From Bradyrhizobium aeschynomenes (lineage in GTDB: Bacteria > Pseudomonadota > Alphaproteobacteria > Rhizobiales > Xanthobacteraceae), in the NCBI RefSeq assembly GCF_013178945.1, contig NZ_JABFDM010000001.1, positions 248,001-312,000 of the forward strand: a DNA stretch of 64,000 nucleotides, written 5' to 3'. The notes under the pieces were generated by a model, which saw only the letters and a program-made list of their open reading frames with translations, did no database searches and was not told where the DNA came from. Below, in pieces: positions 18,486 to 30,200 of this stretch. The position numbers and the translations under genes are program-made. Within the stretch, counting starts at the first letter, position 1. Every line of letters starts with the position of its first letter.

Positions 18486-21290
18486 TCAGCTCGGAGACGC
18501 GAGGGCAGGCGTTCGCCTGCCGCCGCGTTCGGGCGCACCGTCCACCCCGGCGGATATCAATGCGGCCGGCAGATGGGTGAAGAGCGCGGAGACAGGGAGC
18601 ACGCTGTCTTGAACTTGGGGGGCTGCGTAGCCGGGAACCTGCACCTTCGCGTCAAATGCATCGGCGTGCGGCCAGACGCGGCCGCCGTCGGTGAACGGCG
18701 CAAAATTGCGGCCGACGACCACGATGGCAGCCTCGCGCCCGCGCCTGCGCGCGAAGGCGACGATGTGGTCGGCGTGCCGGCCCGTCACCTCGAGCGGCTC
18801 GTAGCTGCCGTCGGTGAACACGTGGGCAAGCTCGCTGCGCAGCTTCAGCAGATGCCGCGTCCATGCGAGCTTGATGCGGCCGTCAGGCCAATGCTCGACA
18901 AGATTGGTCCAGTTCGGGCTTTCATTCTCTCGCAATGCGCTCTCGCGCGCGGCAAAATCGACCGGGCGGCGGTTGTCGGGGTCGACCATCGAGAGATCCC
19001 AGAACTCGGTGCCCTGGTAGAAGTCGGGTACACCGGGCATTGTCGCCTTGAGCGTGAGCTGCGTCAGCGAGTTGAGCGCGCCGAGCAGGGCGATGCGCTT
19101 GGCGAACGTCTCCAGCGATTGCAGGAACTCGGACGAACGACCACGATCCAGACTGCCTTCGATGAAGCTGCGCAGACCGTTTTCATAGGCCTCGTTCGGA
19201 TTGAGCCAGCTGGTCTCCTCCTTGCCCTCCCGCGCGGCCTTCACCGCATAGGCCTGCAGCCGCTCGACGAGGCCTTCATCGGTGCCGGCGGGCGGCCAGA
19301 TGCCGACCAGGGTCTGGTACAGCATGTATTCGAAAGTCGCCGACGGCGCGCGCATGGTGCCGGCGGTGACGACGTTCGGCGCGTTCAGGGTCTTCCAGCG
19401 CGCCACCCCGGAGGTCCAGTCGTTGGGCAGCTCGGTGAGGGCCGCGAGCCGCATGCGGGCGTCCTCGCCGCGCTTGGTGTCGTGCGTGGCGGTTGCCGTC
19501 ATGCCGTGCGGCCAATGCCTGGCGCGCTGTCGCATGAACGCGTGAAAGTCGCCGATCGCCAGCGCATGGGCCGACGGATCGCCACCGACCTCGTTGAGCG
19601 CGAGCAGGCGGTGGAAGCGGTAGAAGCTGGTGTCCTCGAGCGACTTCGCCATCATCGGCCCGGTGAACTGCTGCACCTTCAAGGCGAAGCGGCGCACGCG
19701 CGGGACGCTGTGGCTGGTGTTGCGGTCGCGCTTGATCAGATCCATCGTCAGCGCATCGCGCAGGAAGTCGAAGATCGAGCCGTCGGAGGCGAACCATTCG
19801 GCACGCGCCTGCGTGATGGCGTGATCGATCAGCTTGCGGTCGGCCTCGGTCGGGCCAGCCGTTGTGAGATAGGTCCGGTAGACCGGAAAGTGCAGCACGT
19901 ACAGCTCGAGAGCTTGGCGCAGGCTGTCTTCCGAATAGTCGCGCGTGGAATAGTGACCATTGGCGATCCGCGCCAAGAGGCGCGTGAGCACGGTGAACTC
20001 GCTGGTCAGCAGCGTCTCCAGCACGCGACGCTTCGCCTCCTTGATCACAGGCGCGAGCTTCGGCGGCTTGTTACTGATCTGGCGCCAGATCTCGTCCAAG
20101 GGCTCCAGACCTTTGCCGTCGATCAGGAGCTGGGTGATGACGTTCATCCACTCGTAGCCGGTGGTGCCATGCACGCCGGCAAAACCAGGCAGCTTCTCAT
20201 GCTCGCAGAGGATCTTCTCGATGACGACGTAGAAAGGCCCGGCTGCGGGCCCCCGGGCGTCACGGATCAGCCGCCGCAGCCGCTGGAAATATTGCGCGGG
20301 ATCGCGCAGCCCGTCGATATGGTCGAGCCGCAGACCCTGCAGCTGACCATCCGCGATCAGCTTCTTCACCAGCCGGTGGATCGCCTCGAACGTCCCGGCG
20401 TCCTCGACGCGCAGGCCAGCCAGCGTGTTGACGTCGAAGAAGCGGCGGTAGTTGATGTCGCTGGAGGCGAGCCGCCAATGCCCGAGCTTGTAGTGCTGCC
20501 GCTCCAGCAGATGGTGCAGGGCCAATGTCTGCGCGGGGCGGTCTTCGCCCGCTTTGTACGCCGGGAGGCCGCGCGCGATGACGTCGGCGGCACCGGGGAT
20601 GGCCTTGAGCATTGCCTTGAAGCTGGGCGCTTCCTTGCGGTTCGGACGGCGCAGGCCGGGGTAGCGCGAGGCGAGCTCCAGGATCGCCCTGCCGGCCTCG
20701 CTGCTTTCTTCACCGGCTTCCTTGACGATGATGCGCAGCATCTCGCCATAGCGCTCGGGTGCGACCGGCAGCCGGTGCTCGAAGTACCAGCACGAGAACG
20801 AGCCTTCCTCCGGATCGTAGCGCAGCTCGATATCGCCGTGCTCCAGCGCATGGCCGTAGGACGTGCCGATGATCGGCAGCAGCACGCCGCCGCGCGCGCG
20901 ATACGGCAGTTGGTCCCAGTCGATGTCGAACGAGGCCGCGTGCGGCGAGGCCTGGCCCCATTCGAGGACGTCCAGCCACCAAGGATTGTCGTCGAAGTGC
21001 ACGCCGACATGGTTCGGCACGAAATCGAGGATCAGCCCGAGGTCGTGAGCCTTCAGCGCGGCGCTGAGTTTGGCGAAGCCCTCCTCGCCGCCGAGTTCGG
21101 GATTGAGCTTGGTGTGATCCGTGATGTCGTAGCCATGCGTCGAGCCCTTGCGCGCCGTCATGAACGGCGAGGCGTAGACATGGCTGATGCCGAGCGCCTT
21201 CAGATAGGGCACGACCCGCGCCGCTGCCTCGAAATTGAAGTCGGCGGTGAGCTGCAGGCGGTAGGTCGCGAGCGGGATGGCTGGAGGCAT
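18486..21290 (-). CDS. treY: Maltooligosyl trehalose synthase
   Basis: 934-residue GH13 enzyme that converts the reducing-end maltose of maltodextrins into a trehalosyl unit. The (beta/alpha)8 domain begins PLATYRLQLTADFNFEAAARVVPYL, with YASPF and GSTHGYDITDH, the TreY form of conserved region I, and FVPNHVG. The nucleophile region is LRLDHIDGLRDP. The C-terminus has PGVPDFYQGTE and the typical VDPDNRRPVD. The ATG at 21290 has GGAGG upstream and lies 2 bases after the treZ stop; a longer reading into treZ is a shadow. Last gene of the treS-glgB-glgX-treZ-treY operon. Confidence 0.95.
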   Translation of the reverse strand: MPPAIPLATYRLQLTADFNFEAAARVVPYLKALGISHVYASPFMTARKGSTHGYDITDHTKLNPELGGEEGFAKLSAALKAHDLGLILDFVPNHVGVHFDDNPWWLDVLEWGQASPHAASFDIDWDQLPYRARGGVLLPIIGTSYGHALEHGDIELRYDPEEGSFSCWYFEHRLPVAPERYGEMLRIIVKEAGEESSEAGRAILELASRYPGLRRPNRKEAPSFKAMLKAIPGAADVIARGLPAYKAGEDRPAQTLALHHLLERQHYKLGHWRLASSDINYRRFFDVNTLAGLRVEDAGTFEAIHRLVKKLIADGQLQGLRLDHIDGLRDPAQYFQRLRRLIRDARGPAAGPFYVVIEKILCEHEKLPGFAGVHGTTGYEWMNVITQLLIDGKGLEPLDEIWRQISNKPPKLAPVIKEAKRRVLETLLTSEFTVLTRLLARIANGHYSTRDYSEDSLRQALELYVLHFPVYRTYLTTAGPTEADRKLIDHAITQARAEWFASDGSIFDFLRDALTMDLIKRDRNTSHSVPRVRRFALKVQQFTGPMMAKSLEDTSFYRFHRLLALNEVGGDPSAHALAIGDFHAFMRQRARHWPHGMTATATHDTKRGEDARMRLAALTELPNDWTSGVARWKTLNAPNVVTAGTMRAPSATFEYMLYQTLVGIWPPAGTDEGLVERLQAYAVKAAREGKEETSWLNPNEAYENGLRSFIEGSLDRGRSSEFLQSLETFAKRIALLGALNSLTQLTLKATMPGVPDFYQGTEFWDLSMVDPDNRRPVDFAARESALRENESPNWTNLVEHWPDGRIKLAWTRHLLKLRSELAHVFTDGSYEPLEVTGRHADHIVAFARRRGREAAIVVVGRNFAPFTDGGRVWPHADAFDAKVQVPGYAAPQVQDSVLPVSALFTHLPAALISAGVDGAPERGGRRTPALASPS

Positions 21291-21292
21291 GG

Positions 21293-23056
21293 TTATCCTC
21301 CGATGCTCCAGAACACCGACCAGGGCGGCAGGCGATCTCCGGGCGTGCCGCCCCAGATGGGGGTGCCCGCGACGTTCGATGCCGCCAAGATTTCCTTGTC
21401 GGAGACGTTGGCGAGCAGCCGGAGCGTGCTGCCGTCGCCCATCACCCAATGCGCGCTCATGAGGCCGTCGTCGGTGACGTCGGCTTTGCCGAAGTTGGCG
21501 CGCGGCAACCGGGGCGCGACGTGCTTGTGTCGTGCGGCAAGGAGATCGCGCACCAGCGCCAGCCGCTCGCGGCCGGGCGACACGTTGCGCGCGTTCCAAT
21601 CGATGATCGCGGACTTGAAGGTTTCGATGTCGAGCGGGTCGGGCACCTCGTCGCCATATTTGGCATACGCCCACTCATATTCCTTGCGCCGGCCCCTGCG
21701 CACGGCGTTCGCGAGATCGCCCTGGAAATCGCAAAAGAACGGGAACGGCTGCTTCGAACCCCATTCCTCGCCCATGTACAACATCGGCACGGTCGGTGCG
21801 AGCAGGGTGACTGCCAGCGCAGCCGCGATCCCTTCCGGCGGCGCCAGCGCTTGCAGCCGGTCGCCGAACACGCGGTTGCCGATCTGGTCGTGGTTCTGCA
21901 GGAAGTTCACGAACGCGGCGGGGGCCAGATGACCGCTGGGCTCCCCCCGCGGGATGCCGCCCCAGAAGGCGGCCTGCTCGCCCTGATAGACGAAGCCGGA
22001 CGCGAGCGCGCGAGCGAGGCCGCCGCGCGGCGATTGGTGGTAGTCGCCGTAATAGCCACCCGTCTCGCCGGTCAGCATCACGTGCCAAACGTGGTGGTAG
22101 TCGTCATTCCATTGTGCGCGGAACTTGCCGCGGGGCGGATCTTCCGCCGCATCGAGCATGCTGGCGCGATTGTCGCCGTTCTCAAGCACGAGATGGATGT
22201 GTCGTCCGGTCTGCTCGACGAGCTTGCCGACAGCGGCGCTGAGATCGTGCAGCATCGGAATCTCACCCTCGTTAGAGAGGATGTGATTGACGGCGTCGAA
22301 GCGCAGCCCGTCGAAGCGATAGTCGGTCAGCCAATGCAGCGCGTTCTCGATCGCGAAGGCGCGCACTTCCGGACGACGATAGTCGATCGCGCTGCCCCAA
22401 GGCGTATGCGCATCGGTGAAGAAAGTGGGCGCATAGCGGCCGATGTAGTTTCCTTCGGGACCGAAGTGATTGTAGACGACGTCGAGGAACACCATCAGCC
22501 CGCGCAGATGCGCCTCGTCGATCAGCGTGCGGAGATCGTCGGGGCGGCCATAGACGCTGTCGGGCGCGTAAAGCAGAACGCCGTCGTAGCCCCAGTTGCG
22601 GCTGCCGGCGAAGTCCGCCAGCGGCATCAGCTCGAGTGCGGTGATGCCGGTCTCGACCAGATGATCGAGCTTGTCGATCATCGCGCTGTAGGTGCCGTCC
22701 TGGGTGAAGGTGCCGACATGACTTTCGAGGAACACCGTGTCCTGCCACGGCCGTCCACGCCACTCCTTCGCGCGCCAGGCATAGGCGCCATGATCGATGA
22801 CTTCGCTCGGACCGAAGACGTCCTCGGGCTGGAAGTCGGAGCCGGGATCGGGAACGTCGAGCTCGTCATCGATACGAAACTTGTAGCGCGCGCCGGCGCC
22901 GACGCCCGGGACGTGGAGCGTGTACCAGCCGCCGTCGCCGCGCTGCATGGCATGCTGGCCGTCGAGCACCAGATCGACGCGCTTGGCGGCAGGCGCCCAC
23001 AGGCGGAACGTCGTGCCGTCCTTGGTGATGCGTGGTCCGAACTGCCGCGAGATCAT
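21293..23056 (-). CDS. treZ: Malto-oligosyltrehalose trehalohydrolase
   Basis: 587-residue GH13 enzyme that releases trehalose from the product of TreY. An N-terminal carbohydrate-binding Ig-like domain (FGPRITKDGTTFRLWAPAAKRVDLVLDG) precedes the barrel with VYNHFGPEGNY, the nucleophile motif DGLRFDAVNHI and the region FLQNHDQIGNR. Its ATG overlaps the glgX stop by four bases. With TreY it makes trehalose directly from glycogen branches. Confidence 0.95.
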   Translation of the reverse strand: MISRQFGPRITKDGTTFRLWAPAAKRVDLVLDGQHAMQRGDGGWYTLHVPGVGAGARYKFRIDDELDVPDPGSDFQPEDVFGPSEVIDHGAYAWRAKEWRGRPWQDTVFLESHVGTFTQDGTYSAMIDKLDHLVETGITALELMPLADFAGSRNWGYDGVLLYAPDSVYGRPDDLRTLIDEAHLRGLMVFLDVVYNHFGPEGNYIGRYAPTFFTDAHTPWGSAIDYRRPEVRAFAIENALHWLTDYRFDGLRFDAVNHILSNEGEIPMLHDLSAAVGKLVEQTGRHIHLVLENGDNRASMLDAAEDPPRGKFRAQWNDDYHHVWHVMLTGETGGYYGDYHQSPRGGLARALASGFVYQGEQAAFWGGIPRGEPSGHLAPAAFVNFLQNHDQIGNRVFGDRLQALAPPEGIAAALAVTLLAPTVPMLYMGEEWGSKQPFPFFCDFQGDLANAVRRGRRKEYEWAYAKYGDEVPDPLDIETFKSAIIDWNARNVSPGRERLALVRDLLAARHKHVAPRLPRANFGKADVTDDGLMSAHWVMGDGSTLRLLANVSDKEILAASNVAGTPIWGGTPGDRLPPWSVFWSIGG

Positions 23057-25128
23057 GACAGGCCCGCATACGCCAGGACCGAGCGCGGCGGGGCCTTCAG
23101 ATCGGTACCCGCCGAGAAGTCGGTCTGCTTCTGCTGGACTTGGGTGGTGTCGAGAACCTGTTGCCACGTCTTGGTTTCGGCGAGCTTGGGCAATTTGAAT
23201 CCGATCTCTTCGGGGGCCGCGTTCAGAACGATAAAGATCGGAGCCTGCTCCTGTTCCACCGGGGCGAGCACATAGGCCAGAAAACGTCCGTCAGGGAAGG
23301 TCCAGTCGGTTTGCGTCATTTCCTCCGCCGAGGGCGTCAGCCACAACACGCCGAAACTGCCGTCGGAGCGGCGGCCATCGAGCCAGCGGCGCGCGCGGAT
23401 CTGGCCGAAGCGGCGGCGCAATTCGGAGAGATGCGCGATGAAGTCGATGAGGTCGTCGCCCTCGCGCCCCATGCCGCTCCAGTCGACCCAGCCGACCTCG
23501 TTGTCCTGGCAATAGGCGTTGTTGTTGCCGGCTTGCGAGTTGCCGACCTCGTCCCCCGCGAGCAGCAGCGGCAGGCCCTGCGCGAGGAACAGACAGGCGA
23601 GCTGGTTCTTGCGCGACTGCCGCCGCAACGCGGTGATCGTCGCGTCGTCGGTCGGTCCTTCGTGGCCGAAATTGTTGCTGTGGTTGTCGTTGGAGCCGTC
23701 GCGATTGTCCTCGCCGTTCGCCTCATTGTGCTTGCTGTTGTAGCTGAACAGATCGGCCAGCGTGAAGCCGTCATGGACGGTGACATGATTGACGCTGGCG
23801 CGCTGCGTGCGGCCGTCATGGTTGAAGATATCGGACGAGCCGGTCATGCGGCTCGACACCTCGCCGATCAGGCTGCCTTCGCCGCTCCAGTAGCGACGCA
23901 TGGCGCTGCGATAGCGGTCGTTCCATTCCGACCATTGCGACGGGAAGGCGCCGACCTGATAGCCGCCGAGACCGACGTCCCAGGGCTCGGCGACCAGCTT
24001 GACGCTCGCCAGCACCGGGTCCTGGCGGATCGCGGTGAGGAAGCCGCTGCGCCGGTCGAAGCCGTGCTTCTCACGCGCCAAGGTGGTGGCGAGGTCGAAG
24101 CGGAAGCCGTCGACATGACAGACCTCGACCCAGTAGCGCAGCGAGTCCATCACCATCTGCAGCACGCGCGGATGCGTCAGGTTCACCGACGAGCCGCAGC
24201 CGGTGAAGTCGTCATAGAAGCGCGGATTGTCGGGCTTGAGCCAGTAGTAGGAGGCGTTGTCGATGCCGCGATAGCAAAGCGTCGGGCCGAGATGATTGCC
24301 TTCGGCAGTGTGGTTGTAGACCACATCGAGCATGACCTCGATGCCGGCATCGTGCAGCCGTGCCACGGTGGTCCTGAAGGCGTCGAGCGGATTGTCCTGC
24401 GCGTAGCGCTGCTCCGGCGCGAAGAACGAGATCGTGTTGTAGCCCCAGTAGTTGACCAGCTTCTTCTCGACCAGCATGCGGTCATCGATGAAGGCGTGGA
24501 TCGGCAGCAACTCGATCGTGGTGACACCGAGCCGCTTGAGGTGCTTGATCATCGCAGGCGACGACAGCCCGCCATAGGTGCCGCGGAGGTTCGGCGGGAC
24601 ATCGTCGCGCTTGTTGGTCAGACCCTTGACGTGGGCCTCGTAGATGATCGTGTCCTCCCACGGGATCTGCGGCCGCATCTCGCGCCGGCCCCAGTTGAAG
24701 GTCTCGTCGATGACGACGGCCTTTGGCATACCGCGGGCGTTGTCGCGGCGGTCGAACGACAAATCCTCGCGCGGCGAGCCGGCGCGGTAGGCAAAATGCG
24801 CATCGCTCCAGACCAGCCGTCCCGCCAGCCGCTTGGCGTAGGGGTCGAGCAGCAGCTTGTTGGCGTTGAAACGATGGCCGTGCTCCGGCTCGTAAGGGCC
24901 GTAGACGCGGTAGCCATAGAGCTGCCCCGGCGAGACGTCGTTGAGATAGCCGTGCCAGACGTCCTCGGTCCGCTCGGGCAACTCGATCCGCTCGATCTCG
25001 CGCCGGCCCTGGCTGTCGAACAGACAGAGTTCGACCTTCTCGGCATTGGCGGAAAACAACGCAAAATTGGTCCCTCGTCCGTCCCAGGTGGCGCCGAGAC
25101 GGGCGTGGCTTCCTGCGGCCAGGCGCAT
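23053..25128 (-). CDS. glgX: Glycogen debranching enzyme GlgX
   Basis: 691-residue isoamylase-type GH13 enzyme that cleaves alpha-1,6 branches of limit dextrins. The N-terminal CBM48 (SHARLGATWDGRGTNFALFSANAEKVELCLFD) is followed by WGYNTISFFAPE, DVVYNHTAEG, DGFRFDLATTL and VTVHDGFTLADL. The C-terminus has NDNEVGWVDW-like sequence (QDNEVGWVDWS). I start it at MRLAAGSH (25128), 4 bases after the glgB stop; a 38-codon longer reading lies inside glgB. It supplies linear maltodextrins to TreY and MalQ. Confidence 0.95.
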   Translation of the reverse strand: MRLAAGSHARLGATWDGRGTNFALFSANAEKVELCLFDSQGRREIERIELPERTEDVWHGYLNDVSPGQLYGYRVYGPYEPEHGHRFNANKLLLDPYAKRLAGRLVWSDAHFAYRAGSPREDLSFDRRDNARGMPKAVVIDETFNWGRREMRPQIPWEDTIIYEAHVKGLTNKRDDVPPNLRGTYGGLSSPAMIKHLKRLGVTTIELLPIHAFIDDRMLVEKKLVNYWGYNTISFFAPEQRYAQDNPLDAFRTTVARLHDAGIEVMLDVVYNHTAEGNHLGPTLCYRGIDNASYYWLKPDNPRFYDDFTGCGSSVNLTHPRVLQMVMDSLRYWVEVCHVDGFRFDLATTLAREKHGFDRRSGFLTAIRQDPVLASVKLVAEPWDVGLGGYQVGAFPSQWSEWNDRYRSAMRRYWSGEGSLIGEVSSRMTGSSDIFNHDGRTQRASVNHVTVHDGFTLADLFSYNSKHNEANGEDNRDGSNDNHSNNFGHEGPTDDATITALRRQSRKNQLACLFLAQGLPLLLAGDEVGNSQAGNNNAYCQDNEVGWVDWSGMGREGDDLIDFIAHLSELRRRFGQIRARRWLDGRRSDGSFGVLWLTPSAEEMTQTDWTFPDGRFLAYVLAPVEQEQAPIFIVLNAAPEEIGFKLPKLAETKTWQQVLDTTQVQQKQTDFSAGTDLKAPPRSVLAYAGLS

Positions 25129-25132
25129 GGAG

Positions 25133-27271
25133 TCAGGCTTCCGGGACGAGAAATACCGCTGCCATGGGCGGGAGGATGAGGTCGAGGTGTTGATCTTCAG
25201 AGGCATGGACCTGGCCGACATTGCCGACATTGCTGCCGCCATAATGGAGGGAGTCGGAGTTGAAAGCTTCCCTCCACGTGCCGCCGAGCGGCACGCGGAC
25301 CCGGTAATTGTAATACACGTTGGGCGAAAAGTTCACGACCACGACGCATCGGGAGCGCTCATCGAAGCCTTTCCGCACCCAGGCGAAGACGTTGCGGTCG
25401 GCATCGTCGGTGATGAGCCATTCGAACCCGTCAGGCTCGCAGTCGCGCTCATGCAGCGCCGGCACGTTGCGATAGAGGTGGTTGAGGTCGCGGATCAGGG
25501 CCTGGATGCCGGCATAGCGCTTGTCGCCGAGCAGATGCCAGTCGAGCGAGGTGTCGTGATTCCACTCCCGCTCCTGGGCGAGCTCGCAGCCCATGAACAG
25601 GAGCTTCTTGCCGGGGTGGCCGAACATGAAGCTGTAATAGGCCCGCAGATTCGCGAAGCGCTGCCAGTCGTCGCCGGGCATCCGGCCGAGGATGGAGCGT
25701 TTGCCGTGCACGACCTCGTCATGCGACAGCGGCAGGATGAAATTTTCCGAAAAGGCGTAGTGCAGGCCGAACAGGATCTCGCCGTGGTGATATTTGCGAT
25801 GGATCGGGTCCTTGCTGACGTAGCGCAAGGTGTCGTGCATCCAGCCCATGTTCCATTTGTAGCCGAAGCCGAGCCCGCCCATGTCGACCGGGCGCGACAC
25901 CTGCGGCCAGGCGGTGGACTCCTCGGCGGCCGTGGTGGCCTGGGGGAAACGGCCGAACACGTCGATGTTCGTCCGGCGCAGAAACTCGACGGCTTCGAGA
26001 TTCTCGCGCCCGCCGAACTTGTTCGGGATCCAGCCGCCGGAGGGACGGCTGTAATCGAGATAAAGCATCGAGGCGACGGCATCGACCCGCAGGCCGTCGA
26101 TGCCGTAACGCTCCAGCCAGAACAGCGCATTGGAGCGCAGGAAATTCGCGACTTCGGTGCGGCCGTAGTTGTAGATCAGCGTGCCCCAGTCGAGATGCCG
26201 GCCCTGCATCGGGTTGGCGTGCTCATACAGTGCAGTCCCGTCGAAATGGCCGAGGCCGTGCGGATCATCCGGAAAATGTCCGGGCACCCAGTCGAGCCAG
26301 ACCGCGAGCCCCTCGCGGTGGCATGCATCGACCAGCGCGCAGAAATCCTCCGGGCTGCCGAAGCGGCTGGTCGGCGCGTACAGGCCGGTCGGCTGATAAC
26401 CCCAGGAGCCATCGAACGGATGCTCGCTGACGGGAAGGAATTCGATGTGCGTGAAGCCCATGTCGCGCGCATAGGCCGGCAGCTGCTCGGCGAGCTCGCG
26501 ATAGGTCAGCCACTGGTTGTTGTCCTTGCGCCGCCAGGAGCCGAGATGCACCTCGTAGATCGAGACCGGCTTGTTCAGCTTGTTGATGTCGTGCGGGGCA
26601 GGCCGTGGCCGCGGCAGGCTGGTTTCGTCGACCACGATCGAAGCCGTCTTTGGACGCATCTCGGCCGCGAACGCCATCGGATCGGATTTCAGCGGCAGGT
26701 GCTCGCCCTGCGGGCCGATGATGTCGAACTTGTAGTGATCGCCGGCGCGGGCGCGGGGAATGAACAGCTCCCAATAGCCGTTGCCGCGCACGCGCATCGG
26801 ATGCCGCCGCGCATTCCAGAAGTTGAAATCGCCGACGACGCTGACGCGCCGCGCGTTCGGCGCGAGCACGACGAAGCCGACGCCGTCGACGCCATCCAGC
26901 ACCATCGGATGGGCACCGAGCTTGTCGTAGAGCCGCTCATGATTGCCTTCGCCGAGCAGATGCAGATCGAAATCGCTCAAGATCGGCAGGAAGCGGTAGG
27001 GGTCCTCGAGGTCGGTGACGGCATCGCCGAAGGTCGCCCGCAGCCGGTAGCGCTGCATCGACGACATCGTTCCGGTGAACAGGCCGGCATCGTGGATGCG
27101 CGCCAGCGGCGCCACTTCGCCATGCTCGCCGACCACCTCGACCCGGGAGGCCTCGGGCAAGAACGCGCGCACGACGGTCCTGCCGTCGACGGTGTGCTGA
27201 CCGAGATAGCGAAAAGGGTCGGCATGCCGGCCCTCGATGATCGCAAACGCCTCGGGAGAAAGATGGGTCAT
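25133..27271 (-). CDS. glgB: 1,4-alpha-glucan branching enzyme
   Basis: 712-residue GH13 enzyme that adds alpha-1,6 branches. It has the long N-terminal CBM48 pair (N1 and N2 modules, about residues 1-210), then [32 protein letters not shown], the nucleophile motif [18 protein letters not shown] and the acid/base region [13 protein letters not shown]. The ATG overlaps the treS/maltokinase stop by four bases. Together with the TreS-maltokinase fusion this pairing is typical of the maltose-1-phosphate route to glucan, although no glgE is seen in this window. Confidence 0.96.
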   Translation of the reverse strand: MTHLSPEAFAIIEGRHADPFRYLGQHTVDGRTVVRAFLPEASRVEVVGEHGEVAPLARIHDAGLFTGTMSSMQRYRLRATFGDAVTDLEDPYRFLPILSDFDLHLLGEGNHERLYDKLGAHPMVLDGVDGVGFVVLAPNARRVSVVGDFNFWNARRHPMRVRGNGYWELFIPRARAGDHYKFDIIGPQGEHLPLKSDPMAFAAEMRPKTASIVVDETSLPRPRPAPHDINKLNKPVSIYEVHLGSWRRKDNNQWLTYRELAEQLPAYARDMGFTHIEFLPVSEHPFDGSWGYQPTGLYAPTSRFGSPEDFCALVDACHREGLAVWLDWVPGHFPDDPHGLGHFDGTALYEHANPMQGRHLDWGTLIYNYGRTEVANFLRSNALFWLERYGIDGLRVDAVASMLYLDYSRPSGGWIPNKFGGRENLEAVEFLRRTNIDVFGRFPQATTAAEESTAWPQVSRPVDMGGLGFGYKWNMGWMHDTLRYVSKDPIHRKYHHGEILFGLHYAFSENFILPLSHDEVVHGKRSILGRMPGDDWQRFANLRAYYSFMFGHPGKKLLFMGCELAQEREWNHDTSLDWHLLGDKRYAGIQALIRDLNHLYRNVPALHERDCEPDGFEWLITDDADRNVFAWVRKGFDERSRCVVVVNFSPNVYYNYRVRVPLGGTWREAFNSDSLHYGGSNVGNVGQVHASEDQHLDLILPPMAAVFLVPEA

Positions 27272-30200
27272 GAGGACTCGCTGGCAGGTGCTGACTCGGA
27301 CAGAACGCGAAGCAGATTGCCCAGCGCGACGCGCAACCAGTCCGGCCGGTGAGCCAGATCATATTCCAGCGCTCCGAGGGCTTTTTCCAGCATGAAAAAG
27401 TTAAGGAGCGCCTCTGCGCCGCGCGAATCGTCCGGCCAGAGCCGCTGATGAGCCTTGACTTCGCGATAGCCGGCCAGAAAAGCAGCGGTTGCCTGATCGC
27501 GCCACTCCGAGAGGGCGGCGGCGAGCCTGCCGTGATCATCCGGAGCGGCATTCAGGGCGCGGTCGAGCGCAACGCGAATCGAGCAGTCGATGGAGCGCAG
27601 AAAGCCTGCGATGTCCCGCGCCGGCGGCGCCTTGCGTCGCCGCTCTTCGAGCGGCTGCTCCTCGTCGCCATCAAAGTCGATGATGAAGATGTCGTCCTTG
27701 ACGATCAGGATCTGCCCGAGATGGAAATCGCCATGGACGCGGATGTCCTGGCCGCCGATATGGCGGGCCAGTGCGCTCAGCCGCTCCGACAACTCGCCGC
27801 GGCGGGAGAGCACCTGGTCGGCCAGCCCACGTTCGGGATCCTTGAGCCGGTCGCGGCGCTCGCTCAGGCTGCCGAAGACCAGGCCGGCCTGGGCCCGCAG
27901 CCGATCGATCCAATGATCGAGGCTGTCGGCGGTGGTGGGCTCGGGGGCGAATTCGGCGATGTCGCTGCGCGAGGCCAGCGCGACATGAAGTTCTCCGAGC
28001 CGCCGCCCCGCCTGCATCACGTAGCGCAGATAAGGGGACAGCTCCTCGCTCTGGCGTACGTCTCCGCTCGCTGCGAAGACGCGCTGGTCGTCGATGTAGC
28101 GGTCGAGATAGGCGGCGCTGACGGTCCAGCCATCGCCCTGGTTCTCGACAAAACCGTGGACGCTGCCGACGGTACGCCGCTCGCCGTCCTGGATCACCTC
28201 GACGCTGCCGAGCAGTGGCGGCACGTTGGCGAAGCCGGCGGTCTCGGTCAGGAACCGACCGACGTCGGTCTCGGGATGGGAGCCGGCTTCGAGCTCACGG
28301 TAGATCTTGATGAAGAATTCGTTGTTGACGACCGCCTTGCTGCTGCACCGGTCGGTCTCGATGACGCGGATCTGCTCGGACTCGCGGATCGGCTTGTCGG
28401 GAAACTTCGAGGTCGGGCGGAATTCGAGGCGCAGTCCATTCTCCTCCACCGTCAGCGACTGCGCCAGATTGCGCAGCAGCAGCGACAGGAAAATGGGGTT
28501 GTTGGCGGCATCCAGCAGCGTGCCCTCGCGGGCGCCCTGGCGCACGGCGGCGAACGCCTGCGGGTTGTAGCGCTCGCGATCGAAGCGGACCCAGTCGATC
28601 TGCATCGGCAGCAGATAGCGCAGATCGTCCTTGCGCCCGGCAGCCTTGAAGAAGATCAACCAGGGCCGGTTGTCGCCGATGTCGCAGAACGGGATGGCCG
28701 ATGTCAGCGTCGCCTCGATCGCCTCCGGTGCGCGCTCCGGATACCAGCGGGTCCGCGCGAGGTGGCCAGGCAGTACGTCGTGCTCGAACAGGCTGCGCGT
28801 GCGCGCCAGCGATACCCACGTCGATCCGAGCGGTACCACCAGCGTCTCGAACTCCGGCACCGCGCGCTGAACGACGGGCTCGGATTTCTCGCGCTCCTTG
28901 AGCTGGAACCAATAGAAGCCATAGGGCGCGAGCGTGATCATATAGGGCAGCTCGCCGATCGCGGGAAATCGCGAGCGGCCCAGCATCTCGATCGGCACGC
29001 GATCCTTGAATGCCGACAGATCGAGCTCGGTGGCCTGCGCCGAGCGCGACAGATTGGCGACGCAGAGGATAACCTCGTCCCTGTATTGCCGGACATAGGC
29101 CAGCACGGAGCGGTTGGCAGGACGGATGAAAGTCATCGTGCCACGGCCGAATGCCAGCGTCGACTTGCGCACCGAGATCAGCTTCTTGGTGGCGTTGAGC
29201 AGCGACGACAGGCTGCGCGATTGCGCCTCGACGTTGACCGCCTCGTAACCATAGACCGGGTCCATGATCATCGGCGCGTACAGCCGCGCCGGGTCGGCCC
29301 GCGAGAAGCCGCCGTTGCGGTCGGGCGTCCATTGCATCGGCGTGCGCACGCCGTTGCGGTCGCCGAGATAGATGTTGTCGCCCATGCCGATCTCGTCGCC
29401 GTAATAGATGATCGGCGTGCCCGGGAACGACATCAAGAGCGAATTCATCAGTTCGATCTTGCGCCGGTCGTTGTCCATCAGTGGCGCCAGCCGCCGGCGG
29501 ATGCCGACATTGATGCGCGCGCGCGGATCGTTGGCATAGGTCGACCACAGATAATCGCGCTCGACGTCGGTTACCATCTCCAGGGTGAGCTCATCATGGT
29601 TGCGCAGGAACAGCGCCCATTGGCAGCTCGCGGGAATGTCCGGCGTCTGGCGCAGGATGTCGGTGATGGGAAAACGATCCTCCTGCGCGATCGCCATGTA
29701 GATGCGCGGCATCAGCGGGAAGTGGTAGGCCATGTGGCACTCGTCGCCCTGGCCGAAATATTCCTGCACGTCCTCCGGCCATTGATTGGCCTCGGCCAGC
29801 AGCAGCTTGTCCTTGGCGTAGTTGTCGAGCTCGACCCGCAGACGCTTGATGATCGCGTGCGTCTCGGGAAGGTTCTCGTTGTTGGTGCCGTCGCGCTCGC
29901 AGAGATAGGGAATGGCGTCGAGCCGGAAGCCGTCGACGCCGGCATCGAGCCAGCGCTTCATCACCTGGATGATGGCGTTGACGACGCGCGGATTGTCGAA
30001 GTTCAAATCCGGCTGGTGCGAGAAGAAGCGGTGCCAGTAGAACTGGCCGGCCTCGGGGTCCCAGGTCCAGTTCGACTTCTCGGTGTCGGTGAAGATGATG
30101 CGCGTGCCCGGATATTTCTGGTCGGTGTCGCTCCAGACATACCAGTTGCGCGCGCTGGAGCCGGGCGGGCTGCGCCGTGCGCGCTTGAACCAATGGTGCT

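Noticed and set aside
18573..21932. 1119-codon open frame on the plus strand opposite treY
   Set aside because: Antisense shadow of high-GC coding sequence; low-complexity R/E/V/A-rich translation, no domain, while treY on the minus strand is unmistakable.
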